A stretch of 64,000 nt of DNA. It comes from Anastatus disparis. Taxonomy: Eukaryota > Arthropoda > Insecta > Hymenoptera > Eupelmidae. Positions 52,064 through 62,175 of the stretch are shown here, one piece after another (positions within the stretch are counted from its first letter, which is position 1; each line of letters starts with the position of its first letter). The stretch is from NCBI GenBank assembly GCA_017163975.1, contig JAFFSR010000280.1, forward strand, positions 1,364,001 through 1,428,000. Direction: 5' to 3'. Both the position numbers and the translations under genes were made by a program. The notes beneath the pieces were generated by a model, which was not told the origin of the DNA, ran no database searches, and saw only the letters and a program-made list of their open reading frames with translations.

Positions 52064-52502
52064 GTACACTTGGCGGAAAGGATATTTTTCCGAATGTGTA
52101 TCTCAAATGGCAGCGCTACATATTTTACCACAGACGTAAGAGAAGTTCGAATCATGCATTGAGTTTCGCTTCATGATTATTTTGTTTTTTCATATAGGTT
52201 ATTCATGCAAAATTCAAATGATAACTACTAAAATTTTATTGCTTATATATTTTTAATTAACAATATTAGATTCTATATGATTATTGAACTAAGAAATAAA
52301 AATTTTATTTAATAAAAATATAATTCGGATCATGAAAAAAGAAAGTAATATTGTTTGTTTACTAAAATTATGTCATTAAGTAATAAGTAACGATAATGCG
52401 AAATTTGCTCTATAATTTGAAATTGTCTTATGACTGTGGTAAAATATGCGATGTTGCCATTTGAGGTTAACATTCGGAAAATATCCTTTCCGTCAAGTGT
52501 AC
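52064..52502. mobile_element. MITE with ~71-bp inverted arms
   Basis: Left arm 52064-52135 (GTACACTTGGCGGAAAGGAT ... ATATTTTACCACAG) is complementary to 52432-52502 with a modest number of differences. The ~295-bp centre is A+T-rich and non-coding. A sequence just outside on the left, CACTGAAAAAAATTTGTAAC at 52000, resembles another common insect TIR but has no partner I can find. Confidence 0.75.
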
Positions 52503-52509
52503 TTCACTT

Positions 52510-53895
52510 CTTCTATTTTAAACGCAGCATTCATGCTGAGATTCGGTAGTACTCCCATTCTTTATATTTGAGATAACTCTTGCACTCGAGAAGAGGTTAT
52601 ATTTATTGCGACTAAATTCTGAGATTTACCAGCCTACAAAAATAATAATAATAGTATAAGAAGGGAATTAAATACTCTACCTTTAATATTCTAACCAATT
52701 ATAAGATCACTTCAATAAATAAATTAAAAAACGTCTAATTATAGGGAGTAAAATTCATTAAATAAGCTTTAAGTAATTTAATTAAAAGAATTTAGGTTAA
52801 GCCATAGACAAATTCTTTAAATAAATCTAGGTTAAGTTAAAATAGTGAGGAATTATTGAATTCAATTAAAATATGCTAAATAACAGAAAAGAAAATTATT
52901 AGTTTAAACTAGTAAGCAATAATAATAATTCGAATCTATTTAATATTATAGAAATTGAACAACGAATGCAACACGTGTTCAATTTATATTTTAGGTTATG
53001 TGAGGGTGGGGCTCGAACAGCAGTGCGTATCCCAGATTACGCAATTCTCCAATTGGTGGCGCTAGTGTCGAACTATCCTCTTATTATTTCTCTCTCTGAC
53101 CTTCAACAGGCGTTTCATAAAAGTGAGGTCAAATACTTCGTAATAATTTATTATATAGGTTTCCTATGTATCCAGAAATTCAATGACTTTTAATTTTAGT
53201 GATTCTATATTTTAATTATTTGACTTATTTATCTTTACAAATTTAATCAAAGAAAATGTTCTAAATCAAGAAAAATTTATATAAGGAAAATAGTTTCCAA
53301 AGAATTTATCAAATAACTATCACTTATTAATTTCTCACAAAGCAATAATTTCCACTAATAAAAAAAAAAAATTTTCTTTAGTCACTTGAATAATAATAAT
53401 AAGTTGATAATCTTGAGAATTTTATAAAATCAAAAAGCCATAAGAGTTAAGTAAAAGAGAGCTTTAAAAGGAAAGTTTATAGAATTAATTATTAACTATT
53501 ATTTTTAAATTATCAATAATTAAAACTGCACTTTAATAAAATATATAAAAAAAATTAACTTTTAGTAAAAAAAAATCACTTATTAAATTACCAGATTTAA
53601 TTCCACACTACAATCGAGTAGGATAAAGAAAAATTCACTGATTAATTTCCACTATTTCAATTTACTCACAAAAAGAAATTTATTATATATTCAGCTTTTA
53701 CAGTTTTACTTTACCACTATTTAATTTACATGCAAAATAACTGAAAATTTATAAATTAAGTGTCCACGTGGCTATTCTTATAGCCTGCCGTGGACTTCCG
53801 CTAATTTCGTTCGCGAGAGAGAGAGATTTGATATTTAATTTATTCACTGAATCTTCACTTACACACAAAAAAAAATTAGTTATTTAATTAAATTA
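52510..53895. other. A+T-rich DNA, no gene seen
   Basis: Includes one more complex block at 52990-53125 (GGTGGGGCTCGAACAGCAGT; ATTGGTGGCGCTAGTG) that looks like old repeat sequence. No coding evidence. Confidence 0.5.
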
Positions 53896-53897
53896 TA

Positions 53898-54178
53898 CAC
53901 GGAAAGAAGTGATACGACTGTACAGCCGTGGTGCGATCACAGCAGACAGCAGTGATTTGATTCACCACGAGGCGGTGTGGCATACTGCTGTTCAGCTGTG
54001 CTTACACTTCCTACTGCCGTGTTTTCAATCACGGTCGTAGAAGGTGATTGAAAACACGGCAGTAGGAAGTGTAAGCACAGCTGAACAGCAGTATGCCGCG
54101 CCGCCTCGTGGTGAATCAAATTACTGCTGTCTGCTGTGATCGCACCACGGCTGTACAGTCGTACCACTTCTTTCCGTG
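53898..54178. mobile_element. Near-perfect 281-bp foldback MITE with TA duplication
   Basis: Arms 53898-54032 and 54044-54178 (135 bp each) match at all but about four positions, around an 11-base spacer. They start CACGGAAAGAAGTG. TA lies on both sides (53896-53897 and 54179-54180). The sequence is far richer in G+C than its surroundings. High arm identity suggests recent insertion or gene-conversion upkeep. Open frames in it are artefacts of the palindrome. Confidence 0.9.
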
Positions 54179-54179
54179 T

Positions 54180-55417
54180 ACCTTAGGTTGCTCGCTATTA
54201 TGCACCTCAGCCATATCCATGTCCCAGAAAATTCAAACGACCCTACAAGGGGAGTACAACTATTCTTTCCAAAATGGTCGGCAATCGCTAGCGTCCTCGA
54301 GGAAAATGGCTATCTGTTAGGCTGATGGCACACGGAACAAAAAGAAAAGTTCTCGCGAGAAAAAAAAATCTAATAATTAATAACAACCGATCAACAACCA
54401 AAATTTAATAACAATAATCAACTTTTTTAACTCAACAAGTAAAGATAATAACTTAACAAAATAAATTTAACAAATATAACAATAAACGAGTTTATCAAAG
54501 AAAGAAACATAAGCTCGACCGTAGAATACTATGATTAGAACGACAATGAGGCACGAAGAAGAAGGAAGCGAACGCTGAGCATCAGTGGCTTCTTCTTCTT
54601 TATTGCTCTCTTTATTACTCTTGTTATTTCCTATCTACTATCTTTTTCTATTTCGCGACTCGCTAATCAAGTAAAGTTCTTTTCATCACCTTATTCTGGT
54701 GTAGTTTGCTACTCGCTAGTCAAGTTACATGTTATTTCCTGTTACTAGTGTAGTATTTTTACACTTTACTTGTTACGCCATCTGCGCGCTTAATTTGATT
54801 ACAGTTTATCTTATTTTCTTTATGACTAACTAATTATTTTTCTCATTACAATAAAAATTTTAATTTTTATCAAGTAACGTTATTTTAAATTCGCTTAAAT
54901 CTTTGTTCTATTAATTATTTTCATTTTTAATTATTTCGTACAATTACAATGTCAATTTATTTATCTGTACTGTAACGCCATCTATAAAAATATACGAAAA
55001 GATATTTACAACAAGCAAACAGGAGTTATTATTTAAATTATGTTTGAATATCGTTAGTCTTTGCGCGCCCCCTATAATATGACTCATTACGATTCCTATC
55101 AGTTAATCTTTCATCTCTTTTTATCATAATTAAGTTTTTTATACATGTGTTATCTTTTTACCATATGTGTCTATCCTACTTTATCGACTTTAATTATTAT
55201 CTCAGTCTATTTCTATCTATCTCTCTCTCTTTCTACTTTTTAACTAACTCTATGTGAGCGCTACAATAGCATGTTCGCGCGAGCACGTGTTCGTATATAT
55301 TTTATGCCGTCGGCGCCGCTTCGCCACCTCCTGGACGTTTAGTAGTGAGAATCGTCTGCTCGAGGCTTTCTGTGTGTCTCGTGAGTGTATATGTGCATAG
55401 TTGTTTCTTCATCAGTG
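54180..55417. other. Non-coding DNA of mixed composition
   Basis: TTCTCGCGAGAA (54351-54362) is a perfect 12-bp palindrome. 54555-54600 forms a GAAGAAG/CTTCTTC hairpin. ACTCGCTA(A/G)TCAAGT repeats at about 54659 and 54712, each followed by TAGTGTAGT-like sequence. 55245-55417 is G+C-rich and could be a promoter or LTR-like remnant. I see no coding exon. Confidence 0.45.
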
Positions 55418-55676
55418 CACTGTAAAAAAAAATAGCGGAAAATCACGTCGATGGTCGACGATTTCAATGCGACCATGCACCGTCGAGGTTATTTAACTTC
55501 GTTCAACGGCGACATTTTAACGTGCTTTGCGTGATTTCACGTAAACTGAACATAAGATTTTTAGGTTAAATCAGTTAGATGTCGCGCTTTAACGATGTTA
55601 AATAACATCGACGGTGCATGGTCGCATTGAAATCGTCGACCAACGACGTGATTTCTCGCTATTTTTTTTTACAGTG
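55418..55676. mobile_element. 259-bp MITE with ~98-bp inverted arms
   Basis: The element starts CACTGTAAAAAAAAATAGCG and ends with its complement. Arms run to about 55515 and from about 55579, sharing GGTCGACGATTTCAATGCGA and CCATGCACCGTCGA. A TG (or GTG/TGC) at the borders may be the target duplication. Non-coding, and it interrupts the G+C-rich block that spans 55245-55870. Confidence 0.87.
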
Positions 55677-55679
55677 TGC

Positions 55680-56200
55680 CGTTAGCCGGTAGTCCAACGT
55701 ACATGACTACTTGGCAATAGGTTATGTGATCAGCTGTGTACATCCAGGGCTCAGCACCGAAAACAAGAACACATCAGAATTATTTCTCTGTTGGTTTCTT
55801 ACGGTGGCCTTGGTTGCTATCACGAGTGTGGTGATTATTATTTTATGAATTCACACGCTCGGGGAACTATGTATGACTTATTTAACAGGTTTTTAACAGA
55901 CAATTATTTTAAATAAATAAAACAAAGAAAAATTATTGTGGCGTGAAAATACCACGTCACAAATTGTATGGGCAATTCTTTATAATTTTTAACTTTCTAT
56001 AACGTTTTTTGAAATAATCATTAAACAATTACTATTTTTTGTTTTATATTAAAATATACAACTTTATTACTCATTAAAGCTATTTAACCTTAAATTTTTC
56101 ATTTCGAATCTAAGAAACAATATTAATTTTTTTGTAAAGCTAAATAGAACAACGCCTTTCAAAATTTTTCAAAAAAATAACAGTTTTACATAAATATTAA
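55680..56200. other. Non-coding DNA, no gene seen
   Basis: The first half continues the complex sequence split by the MITE (GCCGGTAGTCCAACG ... GGTGGCCTTGGTTGC). A short hairpin GTGGCGTG/CACGTCAC lies near 55939-55962. The rest is A+T-rich. Confidence 0.45.
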
Positions 56201-56201
56201 T

Positions 56202-56707
56202 TTATAAAAAAAAAATTTGAAAACATAATAAGCGATATATCATCGGTTTTAAACTCGATGAAGTTCCTGAAAGTTTCAGCTGCTCAAAGCGAAAAGTCAT
56301 CTGCACCTGATGCTGCTGTTCAAGACCCTCATTTAGCTGAGGAACCACAACAACCTGCTGGCTCAGACCATCATGAGCAATAGCAAGATCCCTTAGCCCC
56401 AGCTGACCCCAACTGTAATGCAGCCCCAATTGTAAATTACGTAAAACTGTAGTCATCATATCTGCTGTGATAAAACCGAATGCTGCATCGATCCTGCTGT
56501 CGAAGTCATCTTGATTTCTAATCTCCGACGAGTAGATTATATCTTTTACAGAGCCATATAAAAAAATCTAATGGATTTAAATCCGGCGATCAAGCAGGCC
56601 AAGGTATTGGACCTCCTTATCCAATCCATCGATCTGCAAATTGTTCATTCAAATGAGCTACAAGTCACCTGGCTGTGTGCACTGGTACACCATCTTGCAT
56701 AAACCAT

Positions 56708-56745
<38 letters not shown>

Positions 56746-57190
56746 AAAAGATTAATATATAAAGGATATTGTCCTCTATATGATTAACCTTTTATATATG
56801 ATGAAGTCGAGGAAGTCCCCCGCCCGGCATCTGTTTAACACATTACATCAGGCTAGGACTGTCAGACCCACCATACCGAAAACTTTGACTACCGATGGAT
56901 GGTCAGCCACTTTTGTAACCAACAATCAACCGATACCCAATGAGGTCGGATTTTTTTAAAGAGTCGCGATATAAATGGCACATACACTTATTTTCTTTCG
57001 AAAAAAAAGTTAGAGGTACCTGGCCAGGATTCGAACCCATGCCCTCCGCGTTGAAGGCAAGAGCTCTATCCATTACGCCACCGCGCTCTCATAAACCATA
57101 AATTAGGCTCATTATTTATCGAACTAGATAACTCATGTTGAAGTAATTCCAAATAATTTTCGGCATTGAAATGTTCAGACATACGAACAG
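56202..57190 (-). pseudogene. Mariner-like (IS630/Tc1-mariner superfamily) transposase remnant, split by a SINE
   Basis: On the minus strand, residues read from about 57180: a stretch with AENYLELLQHELS, then PNLWFMQDGVPVHTAR, where the D of QDG is a catalytic-type Asp with the usual downstream His. Next come HLNEQFADRWIG and SPDLNPLDFFIW, the conserved SPDLxPxD block. The C-terminal part (RIDAAFGFITADMMTTVL) stays open to 56202. In-frame stops break it after HTAR, after RWIG and before SPDL, and there is a frameshift near 56500. Two of the three stops are TGA where relatives have Arg, consistent with CGA to TGA change. A SINE (56713-57089) is inserted within the QDG region. The N-terminal DNA-binding part is missing. 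Dead copy; transposase identity is secure, the exact clade less so. Confidence 0.85.
56713..57089 (-). mobile_element. tRNA-derived SINE of a second family, with 15-bp target duplications
   Basis: On the minus strand the head begins GAGAGCGCGGTGGCGTAATG (A box), with TTCAACG in the anticodon-loop position and a B box GGGTTCGAATCC. A ~250-bp body follows (GACCTCATTGGGTATCGG; GCCGGGCGGGGGACTTCC), ending in a run of about 30 A. The 15-bp direct repeat CATAAACCATAAATT occurs at 56698-56712 and 57090-57104, an exact target duplication. Both the A tail and the duplication look young. Its body is unrelated to the three-copy family elsewhere in the window. Confidence 0.92.
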
Positions 57191-57352
57191 GTCTAATCTA
57201 TAATAATTATAATTTTAATTAAAAATCTTTACATTTTATTTATAATACTAAATAAATAGAATGAGATGCTATTATTCTTATTATAATCAAATATTTCAAT
57301 CAAACACAATTTTTGTAAAAACCTGTCATTCTAGTAACGATTTGAAGGTAAC

Positions 57353-58388
57353 ATGTCTGAGAATATACTATTAATAGCAATGCTAATCGATCCTAGGTAT
57401 AAGAATAAGTTGCTGAAAGATGAAGAGGAGATTCAAAGTATGAAGAAATTATTAAAAGATGCTATAATGAAATTTGAGATCGTCAATAACGGTGGTATAT
57501 CTTTGAAGAAAAATTTCGAACGCGTCCATAAATAAGGTAAGGCTTATAAGATAACCCGCTGACTGCAGAGTACATTTCGAAACTTTGAAAAATTCTATTT
57601 CTTCTTAAATTCGTCATAATATGTGTCACAATGATGATTAAAAGCTTCATATACAAGTTTAGGTTAGAATAAATATAATAAAACCGATGTCCACTGTAGT
57701 GGACAAAAGCTACAGTGGACATGTTTTCAACAGAGCATATGAATTATTTTTAAGCGAATTATGATATTTTTAACTAATAAAATATTTAAAGTTAACCTCC
57801 AAAAGTATAACAATTAATTAACTTACCTTATACAACTACTTTTAAAGCTTTTATACGATAATATCTTGAAGCAAAATACGAGTTGTCAAATTTTTCAAAA
57901 AATAGTGTAACTTAATTAGCTCTTATGAAATGATTTCGCTAGTAAATGTTATATTAGTAGTTGATTTATATTACATTTGTGTTTATTTATAAAAAAAAAC
58001 ATAACGCAATCCAAAAAAGATGGCGCAGTGTTTTTTTTATACGGCTTTAAAGCTTTGTCCACCGTAGTGGACAAGAACAGTCAGCGGGATGAAGTAATTC
58101 TATGTTCTGAAATAATATTTACTTATTTCACTTTTCAGATCTTCAAAATAATAGCATTCTGAGCTTCTTATCAGGCATAATAGAAGATTTTGAAGATGAT
58201 GAATCGTCTCCGAATAATGAAGAAATCGATAAGTACCTAAAGAATCCATGTTTATTAATTTAAAAATGTCCCTGCGATTGGCGATGAAATAATGAGCAGT
58301 GATTTCCTCGTATACAAAGCGGAAGAAAATTCTCTACAGCTGGAAATATTTTTACAGCTACCAGAAGTAGACTGTTATCTGATAATGT
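57353..58388 (+). pseudogene. hAT-superfamily transposase remnant (C-terminal half)
   Basis: 57353-57535 reads MSENILLIAMLIDPRYKNKL followed by DEEEIQSMKKLLKDA, the LDPR(Y/F)K block found late in hAT transposases. After an interruption, 58139-58262 continues with EDFEDDESSPNNEEIDKYLK. Then, after a frameshift, 58266-58388 gives CPCDWR and GRKFSTAGNIFTATRSRLLS, the FSTAGN..T..R..L signature of the hAT dimerisation domain. Two in-frame stops lie in that last stretch. TTTCACTTTTCAG ending at 58138 and AAGGTAAG at 57534-57541 look like splice sites, so a former intron may lie here, now holding a MITE. A stop occurs just before the donor. Dead copy; family assignment is strong. Confidence 0.85.
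57555..58088. mobile_element. MITE inside the hAT remnant
   Basis: Terminal inverted repeats CCCGCTGACTG (57555-57565) and CAGTCAGCGGG (58078-58088). Near each end are hairpins built on GTCCAC/GTGGAC: a 13-bp-arm stem ATGTCCACTGTAG / CTACAGTGGACAT at 57687-57722 and TTGTCCAC/GTGGACAA at 58055-58074. The interior is A+T-rich and non-coding. Target duplication is not clear. Confidence 0.75.
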
Positions 58389-58437
58389 AAAAAAATAAGT
58401 TTTCTTCATTGTCATATTAAAATAATAGAATAAAATT

Positions 58438-58571
58438 GTATATTACACACCAAGGGAGGTAAAGTATTGGCGAGTCCATAGCACATATAATTTCCACCTC
58501 GAGCCGAAGGCGAGGGTGGCAATTATGTGCTATGGGGTCGTCATTTTACCTCCCGTGGAATGTATACTATT
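58438..58571. mobile_element. Palindromic element with CCTCG/CGAGG tip
   Basis: Complementary arms from about 58438-58500 and 58507-58571 (GGGAGGTAAA; CCATAGCACATA) close on CCTCGAGCCGAAGGCGAGG. The open frame over its right half is an artefact. Confidence 0.75.
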
Positions 58572-58576
58572 TTTCA

Positions 58577-58649
58577 CCATACCCGGGCCAAAACTATGAC
58601 TTTTGTTTTTGGCGCTAGATCGAAAGTCGTAGTTTCGGGCAGAGTATGG
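58577..58649. repeat. Second, adjoining palindrome
   Basis: Arms CCATACCCGGGCCAAAACTA (58577-58596) and the complement of CCATACTCTGCCCGAAACTA (58630-58649), extended by GACTTT. It lies six bases past the previous palindrome and may belong to the same composite foldback element. Confidence 0.65.
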
Positions 58650-58659
58650 CGTTTAAATT

Positions 58660-59690
58660 CTTCTTTAAACGTAATCCTTAAGTACAAGATCATTCTCGTA
58701 GTTGATAAATCATTGTATTTTTAGTACTCCCGAATTCCACAATGTACACCAGTAGGTAATGAAAAACATATCTTTACAAAATGTACCTAATCTGACATCA
58801 CAATAAGGTAACAATATTTTAGCAGTTTCAATTTGAAAAAGGTCTTTACTTATATCAATGATTTCTTCGTCAGAATAAGATTTTGTTAGATTTAAACTCA
58901 ACTCCTAAACTCCTCCAATACGTAATTTTTATTTAAATTTTTTATCCCATGTAATTAATTATTGTACTTTTGTTTTTTTTATACAATAGTCTGCCAATTA
59001 ATTTACTTATAGCTATTAAAAAAAAAAAAAAAAGTGTAGAAAATTAAAAGTAGCTTCTTGTCTTGTTTATGAAAAAATGTATTGATTACTACTATTATTA
59101 GATTATTATACGTTTATTCACATTGTCATCGTTTTCATTCATTTTAAATATAACTTTTTAATGATTTTAACCAATTAATTAAAAAAAAAACAAAAGACAA
59201 TACAAATAGTCAAGCATATAAAACATAAAAAAAATAAAAATATTGATTAATAATATGTTTCATGCATTTAATTAAGATTACACTAGAAAAATAACTATTG
59301 AATTATTAATTTTTATTATCCATTTATTCATCTTCGATTTTTAGTTGCAGATGCAATTGAATCCATTAAAAGAATTACTGGGTTAAATACACAATTTTCG
59401 TTTCGAAAATAATATATTTATTACGTTTCTTTTTATGCGCACATGTATATAAATCAATAAAATGGAAAAACAAAATGACTTTTTCTAATATTTTGAATTT
59501 TCTACATTAATTTGGATATATCCTAATTATAAATATTGAATATTTTTCTTTTATAGCTATACTAATATAAAATCTTCTGTTACAATTGGTTGTATTGTAT
59601 ATGTACATAGTGTTTGCTTTTTCAAGTGTGTGTGAGTGTATGTCTGTATATATGTATATGTATATATATACATAGAAAGATAGATAGGTT
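58660..59690. other. A+T-rich DNA, no gene seen
   Basis: Short open frames only. The left member of the direct-repeat pair around the LINE lies at 59562-59672. Confidence 0.55.
59562..59672. repeat. Left member of a ~110-bp direct repeat around the LINE
   Basis: CTAATATAAAATCTTCTGTT through TGTCTGTATATATGTATATG. The partner at 61071-61181 differs at about nine positions, including one gap. Confidence 0.85.
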
Positions 59691-59699
59691 AGATAGATA

Positions 59700-60835
59700 G
59701 GTGTGTTTATTTATGTACAATATGTTGTACAATTTTACAATATAGTAAATAAATATAAGGTTTCAATATAAACAGAAAAAAAGTAAAAATTTTAACAATA
59801 TAGTAAAATAAAAATAGAATATGTTTAAAAATAGATCATATAAGAAATCACAATAATTACAATTATGGTTAACAATATTAATACTAATAGTTATCGAAGT
59901 GGCAGCGGTCCATTCTCCAAGGAAAGGTAGTGTGAAAATGCTAATGATTTAAATGAGTAAAGCGATTGAGAGTTACGGATAGAAACGGGAAGCTCATTCC
60001 ACAGAAACGATGATGTAACCAAGAAGGATCCGTTATAATATTCCGTAGAAGCAGGAGGAACAGTTAATGGTCTTACAGCACCCCTCAACGTTCTCACCGA
60101 CTGGTTCCACATGTAACCAGAGTAGAGATATGTAGGCTCATTAGATGAGAACATTTTATATAGGAAAGCAGATGTAAAGTATTTCCTTCTAGCAGAGGTA
60201 GATAACCAGCACAGTGCAGAACGATAAGCCGAAACATGCTCTCGCCTGCCAATACCATACACATATCGAACACCCGAGTTGATGACTCTCTGCAACTTTA
60301 GGTCCAGTTCCGCCGACAGATCACAATAGACGAGACAACAGTAGTCTATGAGTGGAAAAAGCAAAGTCTGAACAAGATGCTTGCGTAAAGCAAAATTAGT
60401 GCTTTTCCTAAAGTAATTTAATCTGTAAAGCAGCGTAAAAGATTTGTTACAAACTTTGGTGATGTGCTCCTTCCAATTCAGTTTATTGTCCAACCAAACC
60501 CCCAGATCGCGAACATTAGATTCAAACTTAATTGTGGTGCCATTTATTGGCACGCCAGTAGTGGGTAAGGAAGACAGCATGTTAATATAATAATAAGAGC
60601 CAATAATTATAGCCTTTGTCTTACCAACATTCAGCTCAAGATGATTTCTGGAAGCCCAATCAGAGATAATCTTTGCATGAGCGCTCATAATGGACGTAAA
60701 AACATCCAACTTATTCAGAGGAAAATGAATATACACCTGCAAGTCATCAGCATATATCAAGTGTTGTACACTAGAATTAAAATCAACAGCAACATCATTT
60801 ATATAAATTGAGAATAATAATGGAGAATAATAAGA
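59700..60835 (-). mobile_element. 5'-truncated LINE (non-LTR retrotransposon) insertion
   Basis: Contains the C-terminal reverse transcriptase frame, a ~190-bp 3' UTR with AATAAA-like motifs (TGTACATAAATAAACAC), and ends in an ACCTATCT/ATCT-type simple repeat near 59682-59700. The 5' end stops at a (GA)n tract around 60835-60857. Truncation at the 5' end is the norm for LINEs. Confidence 0.8.
59891..60825 (-). pseudogene. C-terminal part of a non-LTR reverse transcriptase, about 310 residues
   Basis: The open frame enters at about 60825 (PLLFSIYINDV) and includes the catalytic YADD box (codons near 60757-60746), followed by LNVGKTKAIIIGS, LGVWLDNKLNWKEHI, KLQRVINSGVRYVYG and the C-terminal LWNELPVSIRNSQSLYSFK block that ends jockey/CR1-like elements. 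It ends at TAG... stop 59891-59893 with no internal stop, so the copy is young though truncated. The fingers part of the domain and the endonuclease are absent. The element cannot move alone. The RT identity is sure; the clade (CR1-like or jockey-like) is from memory of such tails. Confidence 0.9.
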
Positions 60836-61070
60836 AAGAGAGAGAGAGAGAGAGAAACATGTGTAAATGTAATAAAAATTATAGTTTTTGAAAATATATA
60901 ATTATATAAAATATTTTTATTTCATTTTACTTAGTGAATGATGATTTAAAATCTTTCGCGCAAGTATCCTTAAATATATATCAAAAGCCTTGTACTCGGG
61001 TATGTATCAATGAACCTTGGTAGACTAACACAAGTTTTGAGTTGGATAGCTGAAAATGATAATCACAAAA

Positions 61071-61159
61071 GACTAATATAAAACCTATTGTTACAATTCG
61101 TTGTATTGTATATGGACATAGAGTTTGTTTTTTCAAGAGTGTGTGTGAGTATATGTCTG

Positions 61160-61181
<22 letters not shown>
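61071..61181. repeat. Right member of the ~110-bp direct repeat
   Basis: CTAATATAAAACCTATTGTT through TGTCTGTATATATGTATATG, running into a (TA)n tract. Same orientation as the left member, offset by about 1.5 kb. Confidence 0.85.
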
Positions 61182-61216
<35 letters not shown>

Positions 61217-61371
61217 GTAAAGACAAACTTTTGAGGATTATATACGGAATAGAAATAAGCTTTTGAGGATTTTTTGTACTTTTGAGGATCATCCTCAAAA
61301 GTAAAAAGTACTCGATCACACTTTTGAGGATTTTTATGCACGTTTTCCACCTAAAAAAATTTTATATATTT

Positions 61372-61433
<62 letters not shown>

Positions 61434-61439
61434 ATATAT
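61170..61439. repeat. (TA)n microsatellites with TTTTGAGGAT repeats between
   Basis: (TA)n at about 61174-61210 and 61375-61438. Between them CTTTTGAGGAT occurs at 61228, 61260, 61279 and 61320, and its complement at 61289-61302, forming ACTTTTGAGGATC/ATCCTCAAAAGT. Open frames on both strands here are simple-sequence artefacts. Confidence 0.8.
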
Positions 61440-61615
61440 AGTCGTAAGACAAGATTCAACCGACCCCCCCTCAGCCCTCCCTCAAATGTCTGTCGGTACA
61501 GCCCCCATCAAATTACGTTGTAATTCCTCTTATAAATAGCCATTTCAAAATTAACGTAACTAAGGCCCCCTCTCTCCCCTCAATTCTTATAGCCCCCCCT
61601 CATTATGCCCTTCCC
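61440..61615. other. C-rich tract
   Basis: Runs such as CCGACCCCCCCTCAGCCCTC, CAGCCCCCATC, GGCCCCCTCTCTCCCCTC and GCCCCCCCTCATTATGCCC. The strongest strand bias in the window, with no open frame of note. Confidence 0.7.
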
Positions 61616-62175
61616 CTCACTATGATATTATGTTTTAGTAATTAGTAATAAAAAAATATTTTTATTATTAATAATATTCTATTATTATAATAACAATTAT
61701 AAGTAATTGAATATTATTATAATTAGTAATATTTTATTATTATGATTGTAACTGTGACTAATTAATAATATAAAGTTTTTTCACTGCATTTCATTTATAT
61801 TCTAATATTGAATGTCAATAATGAAAAAAAAATTATTATTATTAATATTTCATTAATATAATTGCAAACATAATTAATTGATAATACAAAGCTTCCTCTC
61901 TGCATTTCCTTTATTCAGATAAATATATAATATTTTTATTTCTATATATTGTATTTTTATTTTTATTATTGAAAAAATTTACTAATTACAAAAGTAAATT
62001 ATAAATTACAAAATGAATTTAGCTTAATATCCATAGGTACTTTATTAACACTTGTATTTAAATAAAACATGTTTTTTTTTAAACTAGAAATAAGATATTT
62101 ACATATTTATCTTTTTAAAAGATTTCTGGGCTTGAGACCAGCATAAAAATATATGGCTGCATTAAAAGCTTTAAA

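Noticed and set aside
57015..57089. Possible tRNA gene on the minus strand
   Set aside because: It is the head of an inserted SINE with target duplications and poly(A) end.
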